From NCBI RefSeq assembly GCF_044454545.1, contig NZ_JBITDV010000001.1, forward strand, positions 434,001-498,000: a stretch of 64,000 bases of DNA, in the 5' to 3' direction. Each line of letters opens with the position of its first letter. The stretch's first letter is position 1. Both the position numbers and the translations under genes were made by a program. The notes beneath the pieces were generated by a model. It did not search any database. It was not told the DNA's origin and worked only from the letters and a program-made list of their open reading frames with translations. Below are positions 27,005-36,104 of this stretch, piece by piece. The DNA is from Cryptosporangium sp044454545. GTDB lineage: Bacteria > Actinomycetota > Actinomycetes > Mycobacteriales > Cryptosporangiaceae.

Positions 27005-28244
27005 GCACGGTATTGCGGTGGCAGTACAGGCGCCGGGCGGCGGCCGAGAACGAGCCGTCGGCGTCGACCAGCGCCTCCAGTGTGCTCAGGTACAGCTCCT
27101 GTTCGGACGGCCGGAGCGTGAGCAGCCCGCCCAGCGTGTGCCGCACCAGCACGTCCGAGACGTCGGGCGCGCCCGCCACCAGCGCGTGCGGCAGGCGGTC
27201 GGTGACGCGGACCAGCCCTGAGTACGACGCCGGGAGCGTCCGGAGCGTCAGGGCGGCCAGGCGGTGGGCGCCGGGCACCTCGTCGAAACCGTCGATCAGC
27301 GGCGAGACCGTCGCCTGTCCGGGCAGCCCCTCCCGCAGCGCCGCCTCCACCGCGTCGACGCCCGCCGCGCTCTCCAGCGCGACCAGCCCGGAGTCGCGGG
27401 CGCCGTGCGTCACCCACGCCGACCGGAATCCGGCCGCGCGCAGGAGCGCCTCCGGCGTGACCCCCGCCTCCGCGACCGCGGGCTCCGGCAGCGCGCCCCC
27501 GGGCGGGACGGTCCCCGGCACGGCCGGCCACGGAATCGCTCCGAGCGCCGCCGGCCCGCCGGACGTCTCGCCCGGCGGCGCCGGCACCACCGCCTCCACC
27601 GGCGCGGCGCCGAGCGTCGCGATCACCACCAGGAGCGGGCCCCGGCCCGGAATACCGAGCACTTCCTCGGCCTCGGCCGCCGCGGCCTGGGTCGACGGCC
27701 GGCGCTCCAGCAGACCCGACAGCACCATGTCGCGGCGGCGCCTCGTCGTGCGCGCCAGCCGGTCCTGTTCCTCCCGGTAGGCCTTCGCGACCAGCGTCGA
27801 CACCCGGTCGAGCGCGTCCCAGACGACGACCGCCTCCCCCAGCAACCGGCGGACGCACTCGTCGCCGGCGAGCGTCGCCTCGCGCACCAGGCCCTGCCAG
27901 ATCGCCCGCGCGCACAGCCGGAAGCTGTGCAGCAGCCACTCCAGCGGCAACCCCTGGGTCGCGCGCTGCCGCCCGGTCTCGCGCAGCGCGAGTGCCCGCT
28001 CCTCACCGTCGTGGCCGGTCGGATCGGCGAGCTCGCCCAGCATCTGGTGCAGGCTCACCGAGCAGACGTCACGCAGGCCGGCGGCGGTCAGCGCGCTCAC
28101 CGCGCGGTAGTCCGGCATCGCGTCGACGACGTGCCGGAAGACCGTGGCGGTCAGCGTCGGCAGCGAACGGGCGCGCAGCCGGGCGGCCAGCGCGTGCACG
28201 CCCGGTCCGACCGGCACCGAAGCCAGGTCGGCCGCCGCTGCCAT
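26862..28244 (-). CDS. PucR-family transcriptional regulator
   Basis: 460 aa from the ATG at 28244; TACGCT ends 8 nt upstream (leaderless type), which favours this start over longer frames. An N-terminal helical sensor region (about 20-165) leads into an Ala/Pro-rich middle with a large insertion of PGG/PPG residues (about 205-245) in a GGDEF-like domain. The C-terminal HTH_30 reads FSAAARRLYCHRNTVLKRAHRIEALTGR. PucR proteins activate purine, amide or aromatic catabolism. Here it is divergent from a Liv-type importer operon, with a perfect 17-bp palindrome between them, so control of that operon is likely. Confidence 0.88.
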   Translation of the reverse strand: MAAAADLASVPVGPGVHALAARLRARSLPTLTATVFRHVVDAMPDYRAVSALTAAGLRDVCSVSLHQMLGELADPTGHDGEERALALRETGRQRATQGLPLEWLLHSFRLCARAIWQGLVREATLAGDECVRRLLGEAVVVWDALDRVSTLVAKAYREEQDRLARTTRRRRDMVLSGLLERRPSTQAAAAEAEEVLGIPGRGPLLVVIATLGAAPVEAVVPAPPGETSGGPAALGAIPWPAVPGTVPPGGALPEPAVAEAGVTPEALLRAAGFRSAWVTHGARDSGLVALESAAGVDAVEAALREGLPGQATVSPLIDGFDEVPGAHRLAALTLRTLPASYSGLVRVTDRLPHALVAGAPDVSDVLVRHTLGGLLTLRPSEQELYLSTLEALVDADGSFSAAARRLYCHRNTVLKRAHRIEALTGRRLTSTRALTELYLAVLAFRLDSDRPDAPGPRAAR

Positions 28245-28315
28245 GACGGCGGAGCGTACGGGATCGTCCCGGTTCGGCCCAGCTTCCGGCTCCACTGAGT
28301 GAAATCGGGACGACA

Positions 28316-28332
28316 GTGTGCAGTCTGCACAC
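28316..28332. promoter_or_regulatory. 17-bp perfect palindrome between PucR and the Liv operon
   Basis: GTGTGCAGTCTGCACAC has 8-bp arms around a central T. It lies 72 bp upstream of the PucR start and 115 bp upstream of livF. A TTGACA hexamer is at 28357-28362, though no good -10 follows. It is the best candidate operator for the PucR protein. Confidence 0.6.
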
Positions 28333-28446
28333 CCCGGGCGGGACCGAAGAGTGCTGTTGACACCGATTGCGACGCGTTCGCCGATCGGGGAAGTCGGACG
28401 CGCACACACTGTGCCCGCCACCTCTCCGGTACAGGGAGGATCGCTC

Positions 28447-29250
28447 GTGTTGACCGTCGACGACGTCCAGGTGTCTTACGGCGGTGCGGTCCAGGCCCTC
28501 CGCGGAGTGTCGCTGACCGTGCCGGACGGCGCGGTCGTCGCCGTGCTGGGCAGCAACGGGGCCGGGAAGACCACGCTGCTCAGAGCGATCTCGGGCACGT
28601 TGCGCCGCCAGAGCGGCCGCATCGACGCCGGAACCGTGCGGCTCGGCGACCGCGACCTCGCCGGCGCCGATCCGGCCACGATCGTCCGCCTCGGCGTCGT
28701 CCACGTGCCCGAAGGGAGACGGATCTTCGGACGTCTCACCGTCGAGGAGAACCTCCGGGCCGGTGGCCTCGGCAACCACGACCGGGCGGCGAAAGCCGCG
28801 GCGCGGGAGCGGGTGCACGACCTGTTCCCGGTCCTGAGGGAGAGGCGGACGCAACGCGGCACGCTGCTGTCGGGCGGGGAGCAGCAGATGCTCGCGATCG
28901 GCCGGGCGCTGATGGCCGGGCCGAAAGTGCTGCTGCTCGACGAGCCCTCGCTCGGGCTGGCGCCACGGGTCATCGGGCAGATCGGCGAGGTGATCACCGA
29001 GATCAACCGGCAGGGCACGTCGGTACTGCTGATCGAGCAGAACGCGACGATGGCGCTGCGGGTCGCCGACCGGGCGTACGTGCTGGACGTCGGCCGGGTG
29101 TCGCTGTCGGGCGACGCCGCCGACCTGGCCCGCAGCGACCAGGTCCAGCACCTGTACCTGGGCGGTGCGAGCGGAAGCGCGGACACCGTCGGCGCCGCCC
29201 CGGCCACCGGCGACGCGCCGCGGCGCACGCTCTCCCGGTGGGTCGGATGA
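28447..29250 (+). CDS. livF: Branched-chain amino acid-type ABC transporter ATPase LivF
   Basis: 267 aa from the GTG at 28447, chosen for GGGAGGA at 28434-28440; a longer frame exists upstream but lacks a ribosome site. Walker A GSNGAGKTT, the LivF-like HVPEGRRIFGRLTVEENL, signature LSGGEQQ, Walker B VLLLDEPSLGLAP and the switch His replaced by LLIEQN, as is normal for LivF. A 25-residue Ala/Gly/Arg tail extends past the usual end. First gene of a five-gene importer operon. Liv-type systems import branched amino acids, amides, urea or aromatic acids. Confidence 0.93.
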   Translation: MLTVDDVQVSYGGAVQALRGVSLTVPDGAVVAVLGSNGAGKTTLLRAISGTLRRQSGRIDAGTVRLGDRDLAGADPATIVRLGVVHVPEGRRIFGRLTVEENLRAGGLGNHDRAAKAAARERVHDLFPVLRERRTQRGTLLSGGEQQMLAIGRALMAGPKVLLLDEPSLGLAPRVIGQIGEVITEINRQGTSVLLIEQNATMALRVADRAYVLDVGRVSLSGDAADLARSDQVQHLYLGGASGSADTVGAAPATGDAPRRTLSRWVG

Positions 29251-30065
29251 GCGCCCCCGACGCGGAAACCGCGGTCCGGGACGACATTCCGGCACTCGAG
29301 GTCGACGGGGTCACGGTCCGGTTCGGAGCGGTCACCGCGCTGTCCGACGTGTCGTTCACGGTCGCACCGGGTTCGCTGCACGCGGTGATCGGGCCCAACG
29401 GGGCCGGGAAGTCGACGTTGTTCAACGTGCTGTCCGGGGTCTACCGCGCGGCCGGCGGCCAGGTCCGCTTCGGCGACGCCCGGCTGGACCGGATGCGCCC
29501 GTTCCGGATCGCCGGGGTCGGCGTGGCCCGCACGTTCCAGAACCTCGCGCTCTCCGGCCGCCAGTCCGTCGCCGACAACCTCACGCTCGGACGCCACCAC
29601 CTGACCCGGACCGGGTTCCTCTCGGCCGGCCTGCGGCTCCCCCGCGCCACCCGCGAGTACCGCCGCCACGCCGCACGCGTGGCCGAGATCGCCGAGTTCC
29701 TCGACCTCGGCGACAAGCTGCACCGGCCGGTCGAGGGCCTCTCCTACGGCGACCGCAAGCGCGTCGAGACCGCCCGGGCGCTCTGCACCGAACCGAAGAT
29801 CCTGCTGCTCGACGAACCGGTCGCGGGCATGAACGCCGACGAGACCCGCCGGATGGCCGAGACGATCGGCGCGATCCGCACCGCGCTCGGCATTTCGATC
29901 GTCCTGGTCGAACACGACATGGGAATGGTGATGTCGCTCGCCGACCGCGTCACGGTCCTCGACTTCGGCCGCCGGATCGCCGACGGCACCCCGACCGAGA
30001 TCCAGAACGACCCCGAGGTCATCCGCGCATACCTAGGCTCCGGCGACCCGGAGGGGGAGGCATGA
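29247..30065 (+). CDS. livG: Branched-chain amino acid-type ABC transporter ATPase LivG
   Basis: 272 aa, ATG overlapping the livF stop (ATGA). Walker A GPNGAGKST, the LivG-like VARTFQNLALSG (Q-loop region), a degenerate signature LSYGDRKRVE in place of LSGG (common in LivG), Walker B ILLLDEPVAGMN and switch VLVEHDMGMV. The tail ends IRAYLGSGD, as in the family. It pairs with LivF as the second ATPase subunit at the cytosolic face of the LivH-LivM channel. Confidence 0.94.
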   Translation: MSAPDAETAVRDDIPALEVDGVTVRFGAVTALSDVSFTVAPGSLHAVIGPNGAGKSTLFNVLSGVYRAAGGQVRFGDARLDRMRPFRIAGVGVARTFQNLALSGRQSVADNLTLGRHHLTRTGFLSAGLRLPRATREYRRHAARVAEIAEFLDLGDKLHRPVEGLSYGDRKRVETARALCTEPKILLLDEPVAGMNADETRRMAETIGAIRTALGISIVLVEHDMGMVMSLADRVTVLDFGRRIADGTPTEIQNDPEVIRAYLGSGDPEGEA

Positions 30066-30952
30066 GCCAGTTCCTCTCGCTCGTCCTCAACGGCATCTCG
30101 CTCGGCACGATGTACGGGCTGATCGCGCTGGGTTTCGTGATCATCTTCAAGGCCAGCGGCGTCGTCAGCTTCACGCACGGCTCGCTGCTGCTGGTCGGCG
30201 CCTACGCGATCGTCCGGTTCTGCGACCCGTGGGGGTTCTGGCTCGGGACGTTGGCCGGGATCGCCACGACCGCGCTGGTGGCGGTGCTGATCGAGCGCCT
30301 GGTCATCAACCGGCTCCGCGGCGCCGCCGACATCAGCCTCGCGGTCGTGACGATCGGCGTCGACATCATCCTGCTCACCGACATGGTGCGCCGGATCGGC
30401 TCGGACATCCTCAACGTGCCGCATCCCTGGGGGGCGAGAGTCCTGCGGCTGGGTGACGTCGGCATCAGCATGAACCGGGCGCTGGCGATCGCCGTCGCCG
30501 TCGTCCTCATCAGTTTGTTCTTCGTGGCGTTCACGTACTCGGACTGGGGCGTCGCGATGCGCGCGGCGGCCGAGGACGGCGAGGCGGCCGCGCTGATGGG
30601 GATCCGGCAGGGACGGGTCTCGCTGATCGCCTGGCTGATCGCCGGTGTGCTGGCCGCGGTCGCGGCGCTGTTCCTGGTCGGCGCGCCGACGCCGGGGGTG
30701 AGCCCGGCCGTCTACGGGGTCGCGCTCGGCGCGATCCCGGCCGCGATCCTCGGCGGGCTCGACTCCACCGGCGGCGCGCTGGTGGGCGGCCTGCTGATCG
30801 GAATCGCCGAGGCGCTCGCGGCCGGCTACCAGGACCAGCTGCTGTTCCTCGGCCGCGGGTTCGGCGGCGTCGTGCCCTACCTGGTGATGATCATCGTGCT
30901 GCTGATCCGTCCCTCCGGACTGTTCGGCACCCGGGAGCTGTCCCGTGTCTAG
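30062..30952 (+). CDS. livH: Liv-type ABC permease LivH
   Basis: 296 aa, ATG overlapping the livG stop. About eight membrane helices. Starts NGISLGTMYGLIALGF as in LivH, has VVSFTHGSLLLVGAY, and the EAA-like coupling loop AMRAAAEDGEAAALMGI near residues 160-180. It forms the inner-membrane channel with LivM; livM starts inside its 3' end (8-bp overlap). Confidence 0.93.
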   Translation: MSQFLSLVLNGISLGTMYGLIALGFVIIFKASGVVSFTHGSLLLVGAYAIVRFCDPWGFWLGTLAGIATTALVAVLIERLVINRLRGAADISLAVVTIGVDIILLTDMVRRIGSDILNVPHPWGARVLRLGDVGISMNRALAIAVAVVLISLFFVAFTYSDWGVAMRAAAEDGEAAALMGIRQGRVSLIAWLIAGVLAAVAALFLVGAPTPGVSPAVYGVALGAIPAAILGGLDSTGGALVGGLLIGIAEALAAGYQDQLLFLGRGFGGVVPYLVMIIVLLIRPSGLFGTRELSRV

Positions 30953-32147
30953 GACCCGGCTGATCGCCGTCGGGGCCGTCCTCGCCGTGCTGCTGATCCT
31001 TCCGTTCTACGTGGACGAATTCTGGCTGCGCACCGGTTTCGCGATCTTCGGCGCGGCGATCGGTGCGCTCGGACTGAATCTGCTGGTCGGGACCGCGGGG
31101 CAGCTCTCGCTCGCGCACTCGTTCTTCCTGGCGGTCGGGGCGATCGGCTACACCGTGGTCACGGATTCGCCGAGCACGGTGCGCGCCGGCGAGCTGGCCG
31201 GGTGGCATTGGCCGCCGTTGCTGGGCATGATCGTCGGGGTGCTGCTGGCCGGGCTGGCCGGGCTGGCGTTCAGCCCGATCGCAGCCCGGCTGCGCGGCAT
31301 CTACCTCGGTGTCGCCTCGCTGGCCCTGGTGTTCATCGGGCAGCACGTGCTGAACAGCTGGACGTCGGTGACCGGGGGGTTCAACGGTCGTTCGGTGCCC
31401 GACTTCGCGGTGTTCGGGCTGCAGTTCTCGGACACGCCGGCGTTGAACGTCCTCGGGATTCCGTTCCGGGAGGCCGAGAAGCTCTGGTACCTCGGGTTGG
31501 TGCTGCTGGTCGGAGCGTTCTGGTTCGGGCGCAACCTGCTGCGCAGCCGGCCCGGGTTCGCGCTGCAGACGCTGCGGGACTCGGAGGTCGCGGCATCGGT
31601 CGCCGGGGTCGACGTGCAGCGGTACAAGGCCGGGATCTTCCTGCTGAGCTCGGCGTACGCGGGGCTGTCCGGGGTGATGTACGCCTTATCGATCGGGAGC
31701 ATCGCGCCGGAGTCGTTCGGCCTGTTCGTGTCGATCCAGTACCTGGCGATGATCGTGCTGGGCGGCTTGGGATCGCTCGGCGGCGCGATCGCCGGGGCCG
31801 CGTTCGTGACCGCGCTGCCGCTGGTGCTGCAGCGGTACGCGGACGCGCTGCCGCTGGTGTCGGGCGCCGGTGGGGACGGGCTCGCGGCCGGGGAGGCGGC
31901 CCGCTACCTGTACGGCCTGGCGATCGTCCTCGTCGTGCTCTTCCAGCCCACCGGCCTGGCCGGGCTGGCCCATCGCCTGAGCCGCGTCCGCCTTCCCGGT
32001 ACCGGTCGCACCGGCGGTCGCACCGGCGGCGGGGCCGCGGCCCGCGCGCCCGCGCCCGACGGAAAAGCCCGCGCCGCCGGTGGCACCGACGGCAGTGGAA
32101 GTCCCGATCCAGCCGGAAGTTCAACGCAAGGGGGTACCGCCCGATGA
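30945..32147 (+). CDS. livM: Liv-type ABC permease LivM
   Basis: 400 aa, GTG start overlapping livH. About ten helices in the first 345 residues, including LNLLVGTAGQLSLAHSFFLAVGA and the coupling loop ALQTLRDSEVAASVAGVDV typical of LivM. It carries an extra C-terminal tail of about 55 residues that is rich in Gly, Arg, Ala and Ser with TGGRTGG repeats and is not part of the normal fold. The stop overlaps the binding-protein start (ATGA). Confidence 0.92.
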   Translation: MSRTRLIAVGAVLAVLLILPFYVDEFWLRTGFAIFGAAIGALGLNLLVGTAGQLSLAHSFFLAVGAIGYTVVTDSPSTVRAGELAGWHWPPLLGMIVGVLLAGLAGLAFSPIAARLRGIYLGVASLALVFIGQHVLNSWTSVTGGFNGRSVPDFAVFGLQFSDTPALNVLGIPFREAEKLWYLGLVLLVGAFWFGRNLLRSRPGFALQTLRDSEVAASVAGVDVQRYKAGIFLLSSAYAGLSGVMYALSIGSIAPESFGLFVSIQYLAMIVLGGLGSLGGAIAGAAFVTALPLVLQRYADALPLVSGAGGDGLAAGEAARYLYGLAIVLVVLFQPTGLAGLAHRLSRVRLPGTGRTGGRTGGGAAARAPAPDGKARAAGGTDGSGSPDPAGSSTQGGTAR

Positions 32148-33382
32148 AGCGCTCCGCCCTCCTCCGGGTCGCCGCGGCCGTCACCGCGATGCTGCTCGGC
32201 GTCACCGTCAGCACCGCCTGCAGCAGCAAGGCCGACACCGGGTCCAAGGGCTCCGGCGACGTCTCGACCGACATCGGCATCAGCGGCGACACGATCACGC
32301 TCGGCGTCCTGACCGACCTCACCGGCGTCTTCGCCGCGCTGGGCAAGGACATCACGAACGGCAACGCGCTCTACTGGAAGAGCCACAAGGTCTGCGACAA
32401 GTACGCGGTCAAACTCGACGTCCAGGACACCGGGTACGTACCGCAGCAGGGCGTGCAGCTCTACAGCTCGATCAAGTCCGACATCCTCGCCATGCAGCAG
32501 ACGATCGGGTCGCCGATCAACGCGGCGCTGGCCAAGGACTACGAGGCCGACAAGATCGTGAACTTCCCGTCGGCCTGGGGCAAGACACTGACCGACATCC
32601 CCGGCACCGGTGTGCCCGGCGCCACCTACGACATCGAGATGGCCAACGGCTACGACTACCTGTTCTCCAAGGGCCTGATCAAGGAGGGCGACACCGTCGG
32701 GCACATCTACTTCGAGGGTGAGTACGGCGAGACCGGCCTGGCCGGGACGAAGTTCGTCGCGGGCAAGAAGAATCTGAAGGTCGTCGAGGCCCAGATCAAG
32801 GCGACCGACCAGGACATGAGTTCCCAGGTCAGCCAGTTCAAGGCCCGGGGCGTGAAGGCGATCGTCCTGACGGTCGCGCCGGGCCAGACCGCGTCGGTGG
32901 CCGCGGCCGCGCAGGCGCTGGGGCTGGACGTGCCGATCCTCGGCAGCAACCCGGTGTTCGCGCCCGCGCTGCTGCAGGGCCCGAGCGGCCCGTGGCTGAA
33001 AACGCACCTGTACGTGGCCGCGCCCGTCTCCGGGTTCGACAAGCATCCGGACGTCTACGACGCCTACGCGAAGGCGTTCCCGGACGCGAAGAACCCCAGC
33101 CTGGGCGTGATCCTCGGCTACGGCATCTCCGAGATCATGCGCCAGGTGCTCGACGCCGCCTGCAAGGACGGGAATCTCACCCGCCAGGGCGTCCTGGACG
33201 CGTTCAACGGCCTGAAGTCCGTCGACACCCAGGGCCTGCTGGTGCCGATCCAGAGCTTCACCCTGCACAAGTCGCCGAGCACGCAGAGCTTCATCCTCCG
33301 CCCGGCGGACGTGAAGGGCGGCGCGAAGATCGTCGAGGACGCCTTCGAGGGCGCGTTCGCGAAGGAACTGGCGGCTCAGTGA
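32144..33382 (+). CDS. Liv-type extracellular ligand-binding lipoprotein
   Basis: 412 aa. Signal peptide with lipobox VSTAC (Cys near residue 26), then a type I periplasmic-binding fold: ITLGVLTDLTGVFAALGKDITNG at the start, LAMQQTIGSPINAALAKDYEADK in the first lobe, GYGISEIMRQVLDAACKDGNLT near the end. It delivers the substrate to LivHMFG. The ligand cannot be told; with a PucR regulator beside it, an aromatic, amide or purine-derived compound is as likely as an amino acid. The 3' end overlaps the convergent aldo/keto reductase gene by 7 bp. Confidence 0.92.
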   Translation: MKRSALLRVAAAVTAMLLGVTVSTACSSKADTGSKGSGDVSTDIGISGDTITLGVLTDLTGVFAALGKDITNGNALYWKSHKVCDKYAVKLDVQDTGYVPQQGVQLYSSIKSDILAMQQTIGSPINAALAKDYEADKIVNFPSAWGKTLTDIPGTGVPGATYDIEMANGYDYLFSKGLIKEGDTVGHIYFEGEYGETGLAGTKFVAGKKNLKVVEAQIKATDQDMSSQVSQFKARGVKAIVLTVAPGQTASVAAAAQALGLDVPILGSNPVFAPALLQGPSGPWLKTHLYVAAPVSGFDKHPDVYDAYAKAFPDAKNPSLGVILGYGISEIMRQVLDAACKDGNLTRQGVLDAFNGLKSVDTQGLLVPIQSFTLHKSPSTQSFILRPADVKGGAKIVEDAFEGAFAKELAAQ

Positions 33383-34464
33383 GCTGAGTTGACGATCGGC
33401 GGCGAGTAGCCCGAGGGCTTGTCGCCGATCGTCAGGCCGGGGCTCACCAGGGACGACTGGTACTCCGGCGTGAACATCGTGTACGGCCGGGCCAGTGCGG
33501 GCGCGCTCGCCTCGTCCAGGCGCCTGCGGGCGTCGGCCGGTAGCTCGAAGTCGAGCGCGGCGAGGTTCGTGCCGAGTTGCTCGGGGCTGCTCGCACCGAG
33601 GATGACCGACGCGACGCCGGGCTGCGTGGCGACCCAGTTGATCGCCGTCTGCACCACGCTGCGCCCGAGGTCGGCGGCGACGCTCTCCACGGCGTCGATG
33701 ACCGCCCACTCGGCGTCCGTGATCGGCGATCCGGTGCCCGGGAGCGCCAGGCGCCCGGGACCGCGCGGCCCGTCGGCGGAGCGGCGGTACTTGCCGGTGA
33801 GCAGGCCGCCACCGATCGGGCTCCAGGCGGTGAGGCTCAGGCCCAGGGCCTGCGCCATCGCCGGGAACTCGGCCTCGACCCCACGGTTGACCAGCGAGTA
33901 CGGCAACTGGACGGTGACCATCGGGCTGAGCGCGTGCGCTTCGGCGTAACTCTGGGCGCGGGCGGCGTACCAGGCCGGGACGTCCGACAGCCCGGCGTAG
34001 CGGATCGTGCCCGCCCTGACCAGGTCGTCGAGCGTCCGGACGACCTCCTCGGCCGGGGTGATCCGGTCCCACGTGTGCAGCAGGTAGAGGTCGAGGTAGT
34101 CGGTGTCGAGGCGGCGCAGCGAGTCCTCGACCGCGCGGATCAGGTGCTTGCGCCCGTTGCCGCTCGCGTTGGGGTTCGCCGGGTCGGTGGTGTTGGTGAA
34201 CTTGCTGGTGAGGACCAGGCGGTCGCGGACGCCGGCCTTCGCGATCAGGCGGCCGAGGATCCGTTCGCTCTGGCCGGCGGTGTAGAAGTCGGCGGTGTCG
34301 ACGAAGTTCCCGCCGGAGTCGAGGTAGCGGTGGAAGATCGCGGCGGCCTCGTCCTCGGTCTTGCCGTAGGGGGCGTGGAACCCGTCGACGCCGAAGTTCA
34401 TCGTCCCGAGCGCCAGCCGGCTGACGCGGAGCCCGGACCGGCCGAGCAGGTAGTAGTCGTTCAT
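33376..34464 (-). CDS. Aldo/keto reductase
   Basis: 362 aa. TIM-barrel AKR with the catalytic set: Asp and Tyr in FVDTADFYTAG, Lys in LVLTSKF, His in YLLHTWDR. NADPH-binding C-terminal part has SVILGASSPEQLGTNL. Starts MNDYYLLGRSGLRVSRLALGTMNFG. The enzyme reduces or oxidises carbonyl substrates with NADP(H); substrate unknown. The first of three AKR genes within 6 kb, each from a different subgroup, so they are not a recent tandem duplication. The last 40 residues (PSGYSPPIVNSAH) extend beyond the barrel. Confidence 0.9.
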   Translation of the reverse strand: MNDYYLLGRSGLRVSRLALGTMNFGVDGFHAPYGKTEDEAAAIFHRYLDSGGNFVDTADFYTAGQSERILGRLIAKAGVRDRLVLTSKFTNTTDPANPNASGNGRKHLIRAVEDSLRRLDTDYLDLYLLHTWDRITPAEEVVRTLDDLVRAGTIRYAGLSDVPAWYAARAQSYAEAHALSPMVTVQLPYSLVNRGVEAEFPAMAQALGLSLTAWSPIGGGLLTGKYRRSADGPRGPGRLALPGTGSPITDAEWAVIDAVESVAADLGRSVVQTAINWVATQPGVASVILGASSPEQLGTNLAALDFELPADARRRLDEASAPALARPYTMFTPEYQSSLVSPGLTIGDKPSGYSPPIVNSAH

Positions 34465-34880
34465 GGCCCCATCGTTCGCCGCGGAAAATGGACCGGCAAG
34501 TCCAGTCGGCCCGCGGCCTCCCGCGCCACGCCCCGGCGAGCCCGGCCGAACACCCCGCCCGACAGCGGCCCGGCCCCGGCCGGTGCGACGGCGGGGGCGG
34601 CACACCCGGCAGGGGCGGCCACACCCGGCAGGGGGCGGCACACCCGGCGGGGGCGCGGCAACAGCAGCGCGGCCAGGATGGCCCGGGGCGGAACCTCGGC
34701 CCCGGGCACCCATAGCCCACGGCGGGTCGCCCGCGGCGCAGGAAGGAGCGCGGGCGCCGCCACGCACCGCCCGCGCCCCTCCGGACGGGTTCGCACCGCC
34801 CGCGCCCCTCCGGACGGGTTCACGGCGCCCGCGCCCCCTCCGGACGGGTTCGCAGCGCCCGCGCTCCTTCGGGCGGGTTC
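34465..34880. other. 416-bp intergenic stretch of GC-rich repeats
   Basis: No supported gene. Around 34597-34660 a unit like CACACCCGGCAGGGG occurs three times with small changes. From 34765 a second tandem array of 29-30-bp units runs into the stop codon of the secreted protein gene. The arrays could form hairpins and might end transcription of that minus-strand gene. Confidence 0.6.
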
Positions 34881-34881
34881 C
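34765..34881. repeat. Tandem repeat, four 29-30-bp units
   Basis: Units begin at 34765, 34794, 34823 and 34853 and share the core CGCCCCTCCGGACGGGTTC (last copy diverged). Copies are contiguous with no spacers, so this is not a CRISPR. The last copy ends at the stop codon of the secreted protein gene read on the minus strand. Confidence 0.8.
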
Positions 34882-35942
34882 TAGTAGAGGTCGAAGTCGT
34901 CGACGCGCAGGACCCAGGTGCCGCGGTAGCGCCAGTCGCCGGGTCCGTAGCGGAAGTTGTTCCAACCGGCCCACCCGAAGCGGGTGTAGTCGCAGCTGAA
35001 GTCGTCCCACCAGCCGCGGATCACGCCGAGGTAGCCGGCCCGCTGGCACTCGAGGTAGCCGCCGTAGAAGTTCGAGACGCGGTCGCCGTAGCGGGCGCCG
35101 CGCGTCCAGCCCCAGCCTCCGGACGAATCCCAGCCGCCGCCGCGGTGGTAGCTGCTGCCGCGGTGCCAGTCGGAGCCGCCGCGCCAGGTCCAGCCGTCGG
35201 AGGAGAAGTCTCCGCGCTGGTAGTGGCGGCCGCGGTACCAGTCGGCGACCACGCGTTCACCGCGCTCGGTCCGGCGGACGTGGTTCCGCCGGTTGTCGTT
35301 GTCCCGGCCGTCGCGGTCGTTGTCGGCGCGACCGCTCCCGCGGCCGTTGTCGTTGTCGCCCTTCCGGCCGCCGTTGTCATTCTTGCCGCCGTTGTCCTCG
35401 TTCCGGCCCGGCCGACCGCCGTCCCGGCCCCCACCCTGCTGCTGCCCCTGACCCTGCTGACCCTGACCCTGACCCTGGTCCCGGCCCTGCTGGCCCTGAC
35501 CCTGCTGACTTTGGCCCTGGTCCCGGCCCTGCTGGCCCTGGCCCTGCTGCCCCTGCCGCGGCCCGGGCGGCGGCGGCTGCTGCGACTGCCCCTGCTGCGA
35601 CTGCTGCCCCTGCCGGGCCCCCTGCTGGGACGCCTGCCCCTGCTGAGACCCCTGCCCCTGCGACGAACCCTGGCCCTGCGACCCCTGCCCCCACTGGGAC
35701 CCCTGGCCGTCGCGGCGGCCACCGCCGTTGTCGCCGCCCTGCGTCTCGCCGCCGGACGCGTCCCCACGCCTCTCCGGAGCCGGCGGCGGCACGGCCGGCG
35801 CGGGCGGGGCGGCCGGCACGGCCATCGGGCCATCGGGCTGCGGCGGGTCGGCCACGGCGGGCGTCGAGACCAGGAAACTACTCCCGGCCGCCAACGCCAC
35901 AGCCGCGACGGTCAGCCGCACTGAACGGGCTTGCCTACTCAT
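34881..35942 (-). CDS. Secreted Gln/Gly-rich repeat protein with aromatic C-terminal domain
   Basis: 353 aa with GGAG before the ATG. Signal peptide with cleavage near STPAVA (about 31), then a Pro/Ala stretch, a low-complexity block of QGQ/QQG repeats (about 75-175), an Asp/Asn/Gly/Arg block (175-225), and a C-terminal domain of about 120 residues extremely rich in Trp, Tyr, Gly and Arg (WRGGSDWHRG, WAGWNNFRYGPGDW). Two cysteines (LECQRAG, FSCDYTR) could form a disulfide. No family recognised. The layout (secretion signal, flexible repeats, sticky aromatic/cationic domain) suggests a surface, matrix or spore-coat protein; that is inference. Confidence 0.8.
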   Translation of the reverse strand: MSRQARSVRLTVAAVALAAGSSFLVSTPAVADPPQPDGPMAVPAAPPAPAVPPPAPERRGDASGGETQGGDNGGGRRDGQGSQWGQGSQGQGSSQGQGSQQGQASQQGARQGQQSQQGQSQQPPPPGPRQGQQGQGQQGRDQGQSQQGQGQQGRDQGQGQGQQGQGQQQGGGRDGGRPGRNEDNGGKNDNGGRKGDNDNGRGSGRADNDRDGRDNDNRRNHVRRTERGERVVADWYRGRHYQRGDFSSDGWTWRGGSDWHRGSSYHRGGGWDSSGGWGWTRGARYGDRVSNFYGGYLECQRAGYLGVIRGWWDDFSCDYTRFGWAGWNNFRYGPGDWRYRGTWVLRVDDFDLY

Positions 35943-36104
35943 GTCGTCTCCGATCTCCGAAACCAGACATTTCGGATACGACCAGGCCAGCCCACCCGCA
36001 CGGAACCCGCCGTGCCGACCATCAACTCATCGACACCCCGATAAGCACCGTTCCGTCGAACTTTCTGACCAAAAGTACGAGACGCGCATAGTTGCACAAA
36101 ACAC

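Noticed and set aside
34765..34881. Regular repeats that could be taken for a CRISPR array
   Set aside because: Units are contiguous, with no unique spacers, and no cas gene is in the window.
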